DNA of 64,000 nucleotides from Streptomyces sp. 6-11-2 (GTDB lineage: Bacteria; Actinomycetota; Actinomycetes; Streptomycetales; Streptomycetaceae), in contig NZ_BJOR01000001.1 of NCBI RefSeq assembly GCF_006540305.1, positions 6,758,001 to 6,822,000 of the forward strand. The letters are read 5' to 3'. Positions 44,661 through 54,798 of this stretch are shown one piece after another. Position 1 is the stretch's first letter, and each line of letters begins with the position of its first letter. Under the pieces are notes generated by a model that was not told the DNA's origin, ran no database searches, and saw nothing but the letters and a program-made list of their open reading frames with translations. The position numbers were made by a program, and so were the translations under genes.

Positions 44661-45956
44661 ATGCCGCCGACGTCGGCCACGGGTCCGCGTACGGACCGCG
44701 CGTCCGCCCCGAAGACCCGGGCGCCCGAGCGTCCGGACACCGTGTTCCGGTACGGCGCGGGGTTCTGGACGGTCGCCGCGGTGTTCGTGACCGCGATGGC
44801 GTTCTCCACCGTTCCCACACCGCTTTATCCCCTGTACGAGGCCCATGACGGGTTCTCCACGTTCACGGTCACGGTCGTGTTCGCCGTCTACGCGGTCGGA
44901 GTGCTGATCAGCCTGCTGCTCGCCGGGCACGTCTCGGACTGGCTGGGCCGCAAGAAGGTCATGACGTCGGCCCTGGCATTGGAACTGCTCGCCGCCGCCC
45001 TGTTCCTGTCCGCGCCGGCCCTGCCGGTACTGGTCGTCGCCCGGCTGGTCACCGGTCTCGGCGTCGGCATACTGACGGCGACCGCCACCGCCTATCTTCA
45101 GGAGCTGCACAGCGCCCACCGGCCCGGCGCCTCGGCACGGCGGTTCGAGATCGTGTCGACCGCGGCCAACATCGGCGGACTCGGCCTCGGACCCATCGCC
45201 GCCGGAGCGCTCGCCCAGTACCTGGGCGCGCCGCTCCGGCTGCCGTACGCGGTCTTCTTCGTGCTGCTGCTGACCGGCGCGGCCGCCATAGCGCTGATGC
45301 CCGAGACCGTCGACAAGCCCGCGGTCAGGCCGGCCTACCGCCCGCAGCGAGCCGGGATCGCCCTCGGCGACCCCGGATTCCTCGCCGCCGCGGCGGCCGG
45401 GTTCACCTCCATGGCCGTGTTCGGCCTGTTCACCTCCGTGGTCCCCGGATTCGTCGGCGGGACCCTGCACCACCCGTCCCGGGCGCTCGCCGGACTGGTC
45501 GTGTCCGCGGTGTTCGCAGCCGCGGCGGCGGCCCAGACGGGCACCGGCCGGCTCGGCGCCCGGGCGCGTTGGCGCATCGGGCTGCTCGCCCAGGCCGTGG
45601 GCATGGCCGTCCTCACGGTCGGCATCCGCCTCGCCAGCCTGCCCGTGTTCCTGCTCGCCGGGATCATCGCCGGGGCCGGCGCGGGCGTCCTGTTCAAGTC
45701 CGCCGTCGGGCAGGTGGCCGGCACGGCGGCGCCGGCTCGGCGCGGCGAGGCCCTCGCCGGTCTGTTCCTCGCCTCCTACCTCGGTCTGGCACTGCTTCCC
45801 GTCGGCCTCGGCGCGGCCAGCCGCACCATGAGCCTGTCCGACGCGACGACGTGGTTCACCGTCGTCGTCCTCGCGCTGCTCGTCGCCGTCGCCGTACGCG
45901 GTCGCCGCCAGGAACCCACCGCGGCCGGCGAGCCCGCTCCACGGAACGGGCGATGA
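44661..45956 (+). CDS. MFS transporter
   Basis: About 431 residues with 12 hydrophobic helices; motif A is visible as GHVSDWLGRKKVM. ATG 44661 is supported by GGGAG seven bases upstream; the longer open frame lacks homology. The divergent LysR regulator is its likely controller. Whether it imports an aromatic acid or exports a compound cannot be told from sequence. The gene is followed by remnants of a hydroxyquinol/maleylacetate pathway, so it may be a surviving uptake gene of that pathway. Confidence 0.85.
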   Translation: MPPTSATGPRTDRASAPKTRAPERPDTVFRYGAGFWTVAAVFVTAMAFSTVPTPLYPLYEAHDGFSTFTVTVVFAVYAVGVLISLLLAGHVSDWLGRKKVMTSALALELLAAALFLSAPALPVLVVARLVTGLGVGILTATATAYLQELHSAHRPGASARRFEIVSTAANIGGLGLGPIAAGALAQYLGAPLRLPYAVFFVLLLTGAAAIALMPETVDKPAVRPAYRPQRAGIALGDPGFLAAAAAGFTSMAVFGLFTSVVPGFVGGTLHHPSRALAGLVVSAVFAAAAAAQTGTGRLGARARWRIGLLAQAVGMAVLTVGIRLASLPVFLLAGIIAGAGAGVLFKSAVGQVAGTAAPARRGEALAGLFLASYLGLALLPVGLGAASRTMSLSDATTWFTVVVLALLVAVAVRGRRQEPTAAGEPAPRNGR

Positions 45957-46179
45957 ACCCTGCCGGGCAGCGCCCATGGGCCCCCTCGGCTCCGGACCGT
46001 CGGCCACGACCGGGCACACGGCAACCACCGCCCGGACGGCGCCGAGCAACGGGCCCGCGACACGGCTCGGACACGGAACCGGACGACATGCTCACCGCGC
46101 GGTGGTGACGTGTGCCGAGCCCGTGCGAAAGCCTGTGAGGGAGCCCTGTGTGAGACCCCTCGAGAGACGAGAACGTGCC

Positions 46180-46389
46180 ATGGAGTTCATTCACGAGACG
46201 CTGCCGCAGCGAGTGGTGTTCGCACCGGGTGGGGCGGCGGGCGCGGTGGCCGGCGAGGTCGCGGCGCTGGGGGCGCGGAAGGCCATGCTGATCGCTTCCG
46301 ACCGCGAGGCGGCCCTGGTCGACCCGATCGCGCGGGAGATCCCGGTCGCCGTGCGCCACGACGAGGTCGTGATGCACGTGCCGGTCGAG
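46180..46389 (+). pseudogene. Maleylacetate reductase, N-terminal fragment
   Basis: MEFIHETLPQRVVFAPGG, LGARKAMLIASDREAALVDP and VRHDEVVMHVPVE match the first ~70 residues of maleylacetate reductase (iron-alcohol-dehydrogenase fold), the last enzyme of the hydroxyquinol branch. After VPVE the frame runs into unrelated DNA encoding a dioxygenase tail in a different frame. The metal-binding C-terminal domain is missing, so the gene is dead. Confidence 0.8.
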
Positions 46390-46502
46390 GCAAGGACTTC
46401 GAGCAGCAGGCCCCGGGCACCGCCACCCCGGACGGCCGCAGGATCGGGGGCACCTGGTCGAAGGTGCGCTTCGACATCGTCCTGGCAACCGCCGACGCCT
46501 GA
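46390..46502 (+). pseudogene. Intradiol (hydroxyquinol 1,2-)dioxygenase, C-terminal fragment
   Basis: In a different frame directly after the maleylacetate reductase fragment, KDFEQQAPGTATPDGRRI, GTWSKVRFDIVLATADA and TGA resemble the last ~37 residues of hydroxyquinol/catechol-type dioxygenases. Both enzymes belong to the same resorcinol/hydroxyquinol route and are usually neighbours, so a single deletion between them explains the junction at about 46390. Confidence 0.6.
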
Positions 46503-46547
46503 GCGAAGCTCAAGCAGCATTTCACAGAAGGTATTTGACGAACCATC

Positions 46548-46932
46548 ATGTCTGCCAGGGCGGCCTCGGCGCGCCAGGCGGCGAGGGAGACACCGACGAC
46601 GGCGTTGGCGCTCAGCCGTGACTTGGTGCCGGTGCCGTCCAGTTCGATCAGTGCCCGGTCGACGTCGCGGCCGAGGCGAAGCCGCGGCCGGTCAGGGCCT
46701 GGGCGATCTCGTCGTTGACGTGCCCGACCGCCCCCAGAACGCCCTGCCCGCCGTATCGGAACCGGTCGCCGTCGCGCAGTTCGACGGCCTCCCGGGTGCC
46801 GGTGGACGCACCGGAGGGGACGCCGGCCCGGACCCGGGTCCCGTCGCCCGCGGTGAGGGTGACGGCGAGGGTGGGGCGGGCGCGGGAGTCGAGGATCTCC
46901 ACGGCGTGCAGCCGACTGATCCGCAAGGTCAT
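46548..46932 (-). pseudogene. Enolase, N-terminal fragment with frameshift
   Basis: From ATG 46932 the frame reads [40 protein letters not shown] and [18 protein letters not shown]. The frame then shifts near 46675 and continues [20 protein letters not shown] and NAVVGVSLAAWRAEAALA before homology ends at about 46548. This covers the enolase N-terminal domain only, without the catalytic barrel. It is a second, decayed enolase copy (a functional one must exist elsewhere) on the same strand as the pyrophosphatase gene. Confidence 0.85.
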
Positions 46933-46978
46933 GGCCTTGTTCCCTTCGGATCCTTCGGGAACGGTCCCGGAACGTTCC

Positions 46979-47479
46979 TCAGCCGTGGACGGGCGCCTGC
47001 TCGCCGCCGGCACGGGCGCGGGAGGCTTCGATCTCCGCGTAGGCCTGCTCGCGGCCCTCCCAGTGCGAGCCCTCGACGGACTTGCCGGGTTCCAGGTCCT
47101 TGTACACCTCGAAGAAGTGGGTGATCTCCAGCCGGTCGAAGAGGGGGATGTCGTCGATGTCCTGCACGTCCGCGTACCGCGGATCGTGCGCGGGGACGCA
47201 GAGGATCTTCTCGTCCGGGCCGCGTTCGTCCTTCATGGCGAACATGCCCACCGCCCGGCACTCGATGGTGCAGCCGGGGAACGTCGGCTCGCCGGTCAGC
47301 ACCAGCGCGTCCAGCGGGTCGCCGTCGCGGCCCAGCGTGCCGTCGATGTAGCCGTAGTCCGCCGGATACTGGGTGGAGGTGAACAGCAGCCGGTCGAGCC
47401 GGATGCGGTGCAGTTCGTGGTCCATCTCGTACTTGTTCCGGGACCCCTGGGGGATCTCAACGATCACGTCGAACTCCAT
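46979..47479 (-). CDS. ppa: Inorganic pyrophosphatase
   Basis: A 166-residue family I soluble pyrophosphatase. [18 protein letters not shown] is the canonical start, and the active-site segment [20 protein letters not shown] carries the Mg-binding Asp cluster. [20 protein letters not shown] is also conserved. CCAGGAGG precedes the ATG. It looks intact even though the DNA on both sides is full of gene fragments. It may be an additional copy; an essential ppa is expected elsewhere. Confidence 0.93.
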   Translation of the reverse strand: MEFDVIVEIPQGSRNKYEMDHELHRIRLDRLLFTSTQYPADYGYIDGTLGRDGDPLDALVLTGEPTFPGCTIECRAVGMFAMKDERGPDEKILCVPAHDPRYADVQDIDDIPLFDRLEITHFFEVYKDLEPGKSVEGSHWEGREQAYAEIEASRARAGGEQAPVHG

Positions 47480-48028
47480 GGTGTCCTCCTGGTGGCGGAA
47501 GCCGTCTCGCCGTGCGGCACCAGGGCGTGCGGCCGTACGTGCCGGGCGGGCATGGGCGGACCGGGCCGTGGCCGGGGAGCGAGGGCCGGTCGGAGTGGGC
47601 ATCGTTCCTCCTGGTCACATCCGTTGGACCAGGGACCGTCAGCGGCGTCATGCCGCGGTTTCGGTGAGCCCCATCACCGACGCTCGGCGCGTTCTGCGGG
47701 TGCCCGGCGGATCGCCGTGGCCGGCATCCAGCGTACGTCGCACAGGCCTCGTCGACACCGCGACCAGGTCGGCGACGCCGTGCGTCACGCCGGGCACGCG
47801 TTCCCGAGCGCCCTCCATGGCGTAGCCCCGACCCCGGGCGGCGGCGATCCTCTTCATCGGCGGCCCGTCCCTCCACCGGCCATCGGCCGCGCCGCCCCGC
47901 ACAATGCTCCCGATCACGCCGGTCCGGGTTCCCGCCACCCCTGGATGCGCATCGCGGTCCGCGTGGCGCGCGGAAGGCCGCTGCGGGCGGCCGGGGGCGG
48001 CCTACCCCTCGCCGGTCTTGGGTCGGGG

Positions 48029-48151
48029 GATTGTCCTGGACGAACTCACCCGGCAACTGGTCGGTGACCGCGTCCAGTTCGGTCCCGATCCGTCGACGCA
48101 CACCTACTGCGCGCCGGGCGGCATGATCGGCAACAACTTCTGCGGGGCGTC
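48029..48151 (+). pseudogene. FAD-linked oxidase fragment
   Basis: LDELTRQLVGDRVQFGPDPS followed by THTYCAPGGMIGNNFCGASA matches the FAD-binding region of D-lactate/glycolate-oxidase-type flavoproteins (FGPDPSTHxRCTLGGMIGNNSCG). Nothing of the remaining ~900 residues of such proteins is present. The other parts of 47480-48374 show only weak open frames, without a gene I can support. Confidence 0.7.
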
Positions 48152-48374
48152 CGCCGAGGTGCAGGAGTTCCTGCCCGTCGACCGTGTCCGCGGGACCGGC
48201 CCCCGCACACGGCGGGTGGTGACGGCACCACCCCCGACCCGTCGGCCGGCGCGGTCCGGCGTGAGTGCCGTGACGCGTCGGCCGACGTGGCCGCCGAGGG
48301 GGGGCGGAAGAGCGGCGTCTAACGCCGACCGGCCATGGCGGCCGGGAGCGCCGCTCGCGCCGTCTCGGCGCAGG

Positions 48375-49148
48375 TCACCGGGCGGCTCCGAACTCCTGGG
48401 TCCAGTAGTTGCCGGGCTGGGCGAGACCGACGCCGATCTCCTTGAAGGAGCAGTTGAGGATGTTCGCCTTGTGGCCGGCGCTGGACATCCAGCCCGCCAT
48501 GACCTGCTCGGGAGTGGCGTAGCCGTAGGCGACGTTCTCGCCGTAGGTCTGCCAGCTGTAGCCGGCGCGCGTGATGCGGTCGCCCGGGGCGGAGCCGTCG
48601 GACCCGGTGTGCGACATGTTCTGGTGGGCCGCCATGTCCTCGCTGTGTGCCTGGGCGGCCTTGGTCAGCTTCTCGTTCACGGTCAGCGCCGAGCAACCGA
48701 CCTTGGAACGCTCGGCGTTGACGAGTTCCACGACGCGAGCCGTGGCCCCGGACGACGTGCTGGTGTCATTGGACGCACTCGGTTCGGCGGGCGCACTGGC
48801 CTCCGGCGCACTCGGCTCGGCGGGCGCACTGGCCTCCGGCGCACTCGGCTCGGCGGGCGCACTGGCCTCCGGCGCACTCGGTTGGCTGGGGGCGGCCGGC
48901 TCGGCCGGGGACTCCGGCGAAACGGGGCCGACCGGGGAGACGGGGTTGCCCTGCCGGTTCCAGCCCGGGTGGCCCTGCCGGTTCCAGCCGTGGTTGCCCT
49001 GCTGGTTCCCGGCGCCGTAGGAGGGGCGCTCTCCGGGGGCGGACGGCTGGTTGCAGGCCAGTGCGGTGGAAGGTATGGCGACGGCGCCCGTGGCGACGGC
49101 GGCGACGACTATGCGCCGGTAGTGCTGCTTCTTGCGGTGCGTGCCCAT
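48375..49148 (-). CDS. Secreted CAP-domain (SCP/PR-1-like) protein
   Basis: A 257-residue exported protein: signal peptide (RRIVVAAVATGAVAIPSTALA), an Asn/Gln/Gly-rich stretch, a Pro/Ala/Glu/Ser tandem repeat linker (about 95-130) and a C-terminal CAP domain. Domain motifs are VVELVNAERSKVGCSALTVN, AAQAHSEDMAAHQNMSHTGS, YGENVAYGYATPEQVMAGW, GHKANILNCSFKEIGVG and YWTQEFG. ATG 49148 (MGTHRKKQHYRR) is chosen since it gives a proper signal peptide. Extracellular CAP proteins bind lipids or act on the cell wall; the exact role is unknown. Confidence 0.88.
   Translation of the reverse strand: MGTHRKKQHYRRIVVAAVATGAVAIPSTALACNQPSAPGERPSYGAGNQQGNHGWNRQGHPGWNRQGNPVSPVGPVSPESPAEPAAPSQPSAPEASAPAEPSAPEASAPAEPSAPEASAPAEPSASNDTSTSSGATARVVELVNAERSKVGCSALTVNEKLTKAAQAHSEDMAAHQNMSHTGSDGSAPGDRITRAGYSWQTYGENVAYGYATPEQVMAGWMSSAGHKANILNCSFKEIGVGLAQPGNYWTQEFGAAR
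48793..48891 (-). repeat. 33-bp tandem repeats coding the CAP-protein linker
   Basis: Three 33-bp units begin at 48793, 48826 and 48859 and are near-identical. They encode the 11-residue unit PSAPEASAPAE, a flexible Pro/Ala/Glu wall-spanning linker whose length probably varies between strains. Confidence 0.85.
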
Positions 49149-49437
49149 TGCGTGACCTCGCTCGGGGTGGGGGGTCGTCATTCTCTGGACGGCTCCGCAA
49201 AGGGCGCAAAGGGCCCTTGTTACTACTTGACCTCGTACTTTCGCGAAACCCTTGCGAAAGCGAATGCAGGCGTGCTGCTCCCGGCCACCGTGGCCGCCGG
49301 ATTCCTGGCACGCCGTCAGAAGGCCCCGGGCGGCGCGGGACGAGCGAGGGTGGCGGGGGAGGGGGGTGCCGCCGGGCCCGTAATGACGCGCTCTGCACGA
49401 AGACGGACAAATCCCATATGTCGCCGGAGCGGCATCT

Positions 49438-49456
49438 ACTAAGCGGCCCGCTTAGT
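49438..49456. promoter_or_regulatory. Palindromic operator-like site
   Basis: ACTAAGCG (49438-49445) and CGCTTAGT (49449-49456) form a perfect 8-bp dyad with a 3-nt centre in the AT-richer part of the gap between the CAP gene and furA. No matching regulator was recognised in the window. Confidence 0.5.
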
Positions 49457-49468
49457 TACGGGAATGAT

Positions 49469-49482
49469 GTGATGGATGTCAC
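49469..49482. promoter_or_regulatory. CRP-like site GTGA-N6-TCAC
   Basis: GTGATGGATGTCAC, preceded by T and followed by G, has the form of the GTGA-N6-TCAC half-site pair bound by Streptomyces Crp and other CRP/FNR proteins. It lies about 135 bp before furA. Position and match are suggestive only. Confidence 0.45.
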
Positions 49483-49617
49483 GGAATAACGGTTTCGTGA
49501 CCATGTTCCACGTGATGCGTCGCCGGGTCCCGCGTGATGCGAGGGGGCGCGGCGACACGCTGGACCTTCACCCCTCGTTTTCTTGAGTCGTTCGTGTTTA
49601 CGGCGTAGGTTCGGCGC

Positions 49618-52319
<2,702 letters not shown>

Positions 52320-52377
52320 TCGCGCATGGCCACAACTGAACACGCCTGATCACGCCTGACTTCGGCTGATCATGGCA

Positions 52378-52411
52378 TCGAGGCCGGCCGGCCCGCTCCG
52401 GCCGGCCTCGA
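52378..52411 (+). terminator. Terminator of furA-katG
   Basis: Perfect 14-bp arms TCGAGGCCGGCCGG (52378-52391) and CCGGCCGGCCTCGA (52398-52411) with a 6-nt loop, 59 bases after the katG stop. Confidence 0.9.
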
Positions 52412-52441
52412 CATGTTTCCGCCTCCCCGCGTACCAGAATC

Positions 52442-52485
52442 TTGTTTCGTCCTACATCCAAGTGCATAATGCACTTATGCATAAG
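52442..52485 (+). promoter_or_regulatory. Promoter and overlapping operators of the MarR gene
   Basis: A -35 TTGTTT (52442-52447) and a -10 CATAAT (52465-52470) are spaced by 17 bp. The -10 lies inside a perfect palindrome AAGTGCATAATGCACTT (52460-52476). A second perfect palindrome, CTTATGCATAAG (52474-52485), follows and spans the ATG at 52477. Transcription would begin at or next to this ATG. The layout fits a tightly autoregulated, leaderless repressor gene. Confidence 0.75.
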
Positions 52486-52935
52486 CGGGTTATGGACCCA
52501 GTGGGTTCCGAGGCGTCGCCCGAGGACCTGATGATCGCCGTCGAGCAGATGGTGCGCTACGTACGCCGCAGCGCCACCTCCGGCGGACTGAGCACGGCCG
52601 CCTCCTCGGCACTGTCCCGGCTGGGCCGCGAGGGCCCCTACCGGCTGACCGAGCTGGCGCGGGCGGAGAGCGTGTCCCAGCCCAACATGACCCAGCTCGT
52701 GACCCGGCTGGAGCGGGCGGGCCTGGTACGGCGCACCGCCGACCACAGCGACGGCCGGGGCGTGCTGGTGGAGGCCACCGACGCCGGTCTCGAACTCTTC
52801 CGGCAGCGCCGCGCCGAACGCGCCCGGGCCCTGCAGCAGCTCGTGGAGGAACTGCCCGAGGCCGAGCAGCGGGCGGTGCGGGTCGCGCTGCCGGCCCTGG
52901 CCCGCGTCATCGAGGACCGCCAGGCGCGCTCCTGA
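52477..52935 (+). CDS. MarR-family transcriptional repressor
   Basis: A 152-residue winged-helix repressor: GPYRLTELARAESVSQPNMT and QLVTRLERAGLVRRTADHSD contain the recognition helix and wing, with DGRGVLVEATDAGLELF following. The start ATG 52477 coincides with the predicted transcription start, so no ribosome site is needed; ATG 52492 is the alternative. It precedes an MFS exporter by 51 bp and should repress it until a ligand binds. Confidence 0.9.
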   Translation: MHKRVMDPVGSEASPEDLMIAVEQMVRYVRRSATSGGLSTAASSALSRLGREGPYRLTELARAESVSQPNMTQLVTRLERAGLVRRTADHSDGRGVLVEATDAGLELFRQRRAERARALQQLVEELPEAEQRAVRVALPALARVIEDRQARS

Positions 52936-52986
52936 CCCGCCGCGCCACCACCGCTCACCTCAGCCCACCTCACAGGAGAGGCGCAC

Positions 52987-54726
52987 ATGAGTGCACCGCA
53001 CGGAAAGGCCGCCGGTCATGGAAAGGCCGCCAGCCCTTTCAAACAACCCAAGGCCGTCTGGGCCGTCGCGTTCGCCTGCGTCATCTCGTTCATGGGCATC
53101 GGCCTGGTCGACCCGATCCTGCCCGCCCTGGCCGAGAGCCTGCACGCCACGCCCAGCCAGGTCTCCCTGCTGTTCAGCAGCTACCTGATCGTCACCGCGG
53201 TCGCGATGCTGATCGTCGGCTGGTTCTCCAGCCGCTTCGGAGCCAAGCGCACCCTCGTCACCGGCCTGGCCGTCATCGTCGTCTTCGCCGCCCTGGCCGG
53301 CTCCTCGGGCTCCATCAACGGCATCGTCGGCTTCCGCGCCGGCTGGGGGCTGGGCAACGCCCTGTTCATCGCCACCTCGCTGGCCGTCATCGTCGCCTCG
53401 GCCAGCGGCGGCTTCGGCGGCGCGATCATCCTCTACGAGACCGCGCTCGGCCTCGGCATCGCCGTGGGCCCGCTGCTCGGCGGCGAACTGGGCGCCATCA
53501 GCTGGCGCGGCCCCTTCTTCGGCGTCGCCATCCTCATGGCCGTCGCGCTCATAGCCACCCTGGCCTTCGTCCCGAACCTGCCGAAACCGGAACGCCGCAC
53601 CTCGCCCCTCGCCCCCCTCAAGGCACTGCGCCACCGCGGCCTGCTGACCATGGGCATCATGGCCCTGCTGTACAACTGGGGCTTCTTCACCATGCTCGGC
53701 TACGCGCCGTACCCGATGGAGCTCGGCGCCCACCAGCTCGGGCTGGTCTTCACCTGCTGGGGCCTGCTCGTGGCCGCCTTCAGCGTCTTCTTCGCCCCGC
53801 GCCTTCAGGCCCGCTACGGCACCGCCCCCGTCCTCTACGCCAACCTGCTCGGCCTGAGCATCGTGATGGCCGTCATCGCGGCCGGGGTCGCCAGCCCCAC
53901 CGTGGTCATCGTGGCGGTCATCGTCAGCGGCGCGTTCATCGGCATCAACAACACCCTGACCACCCAGGCCGTCATGCTCGTCTCCCCGGTCGAGCGGCCC
54001 GTCGCCTCCTCCGCGTACGGCTTCCTGCGGTTCATCGGCGGCGGCCTGGCACCCTACGTCGCCGGCAAGCTCGCCGACGCCACCGACCTCAGTGTCCCGT
54101 TCTACCTCGGCGCCGCCACCTTCCTCCTCGCCATTCCGGTGCTGGCCTTCGGCCACCGGCTGCTGCGGGAGGCCGAGACGCGCACCGGTGAAGGGGAGCC
54201 CGTCACACCGACGTTCACGTCCGTCGGCACCGCGGCGCCCACCGGCACGCCGCCCGTGATCGTCGCCGTCGGCGCCCACGAAGGGGCAGCCGTGATCGTC
54301 GACGCCGCGGCACGGCTCGCCCGGGACACCGGCAGCCCCCTGGAGGTCGTGCACGTCCAGCAGACCGCCGTCGTCGAGGAACAGGCGGCCGACGCCGAGG
54401 ACTTCGCGCAGGCCCACGCCACCGTCACCGCCCACCTCGACCGGCTCGCCGCCCATGGCGTCGTCGCGCGGGGCCAGATCCTCGGCAGCGTCGGCGACCA
54501 CGCGGCGGCCGGCCGCGCCCTGGCCCGGCACGCCGCCGAGGTGGGCGCGCGTGCCGTGGCGGTGGGCCGTTCGCCGCGCGGCCCGCTCGCTCAGTTCGCC
54601 GACGGCAGTTTCACCGCGGCCCTGACCCACGCCGCCACCTGCACCGTGGTCCTCGTCGACCCCGGCAGCGAGCCGCGGCCGCTGACCGCGGCCATGTTGC
54701 CGGAACTCCGGGGCGCGGCGGGCTGA
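52987..54726 (+). CDS. MFS exporter with C-terminal universal-stress-like domain
   Basis: A 579-residue protein. Residues ~20-395 form a 12-helix drug:H+ antiporter domain (MGIGLVDPILPALAESLHA, FSSRFGAKRTLV, GLGIAVGPLLGGELG). After a Thr/Pro linker, residues ~425-560 form a soluble alpha/beta domain (PPVIVAVGAHEGAAVIVDAA, HAAEVGARAVAVGRS, GSFTAALTHAATCTVVLVDP) with the strand order and terminal nucleotide-loop pattern of universal stress proteins. Such a fusion could couple efflux to nucleotide or stress state. It lies next to and converges on the diaminopropionate/NRPS operon and may export its product. Confidence 0.85.
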   Translation: MSAPHGKAAGHGKAASPFKQPKAVWAVAFACVISFMGIGLVDPILPALAESLHATPSQVSLLFSSYLIVTAVAMLIVGWFSSRFGAKRTLVTGLAVIVVFAALAGSSGSINGIVGFRAGWGLGNALFIATSLAVIVASASGGFGGAIILYETALGLGIAVGPLLGGELGAISWRGPFFGVAILMAVALIATLAFVPNLPKPERRTSPLAPLKALRHRGLLTMGIMALLYNWGFFTMLGYAPYPMELGAHQLGLVFTCWGLLVAAFSVFFAPRLQARYGTAPVLYANLLGLSIVMAVIAAGVASPTVVIVAVIVSGAFIGINNTLTTQAVMLVSPVERPVASSAYGFLRFIGGGLAPYVAGKLADATDLSVPFYLGAATFLLAIPVLAFGHRLLREAETRTGEGEPVTPTFTSVGTAAPTGTPPVIVAVGAHEGAAVIVDAAARLARDTGSPLEVVHVQQTAVVEEQAADAEDFAQAHATVTAHLDRLAAHGVVARGQILGSVGDHAAAGRALARHAAEVGARAVAVGRSPRGPLAQFADGSFTAALTHAATCTVVLVDPGSEPRPLTAAMLPELRGAAG

Positions 54727-54741
54727 CCGGCGCCGGATCCC

Positions 54742-54787
54742 CGGACGGGGACCGCGAGGCGGCCGTCCGCCGCGCGGTCCCCGTCCG
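54742..54787. terminator. Long bidirectional terminator
   Basis: Perfect 15-bp arms CGGACGGGGACCGCG (54742-54756) and CGCGGTCCCCGTCCG (54773-54787). The 16-nt loop itself contains GGCGG/CCGCC and extends the stem. It separates the convergent exporter gene and the NRPS operon. Confidence 0.9.
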
Positions 54788-54798
54788 CGGGGCGGACG

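Noticed and set aside
47648..47938. 96-codon minus-strand open frame between ppa and the FAD-oxidase fragment
   Set aside because: Parts such as AAARGRGYAMEGARERVPGV look faintly gene-like, but I could not match them to a family with confidence and there is no ribosome site.
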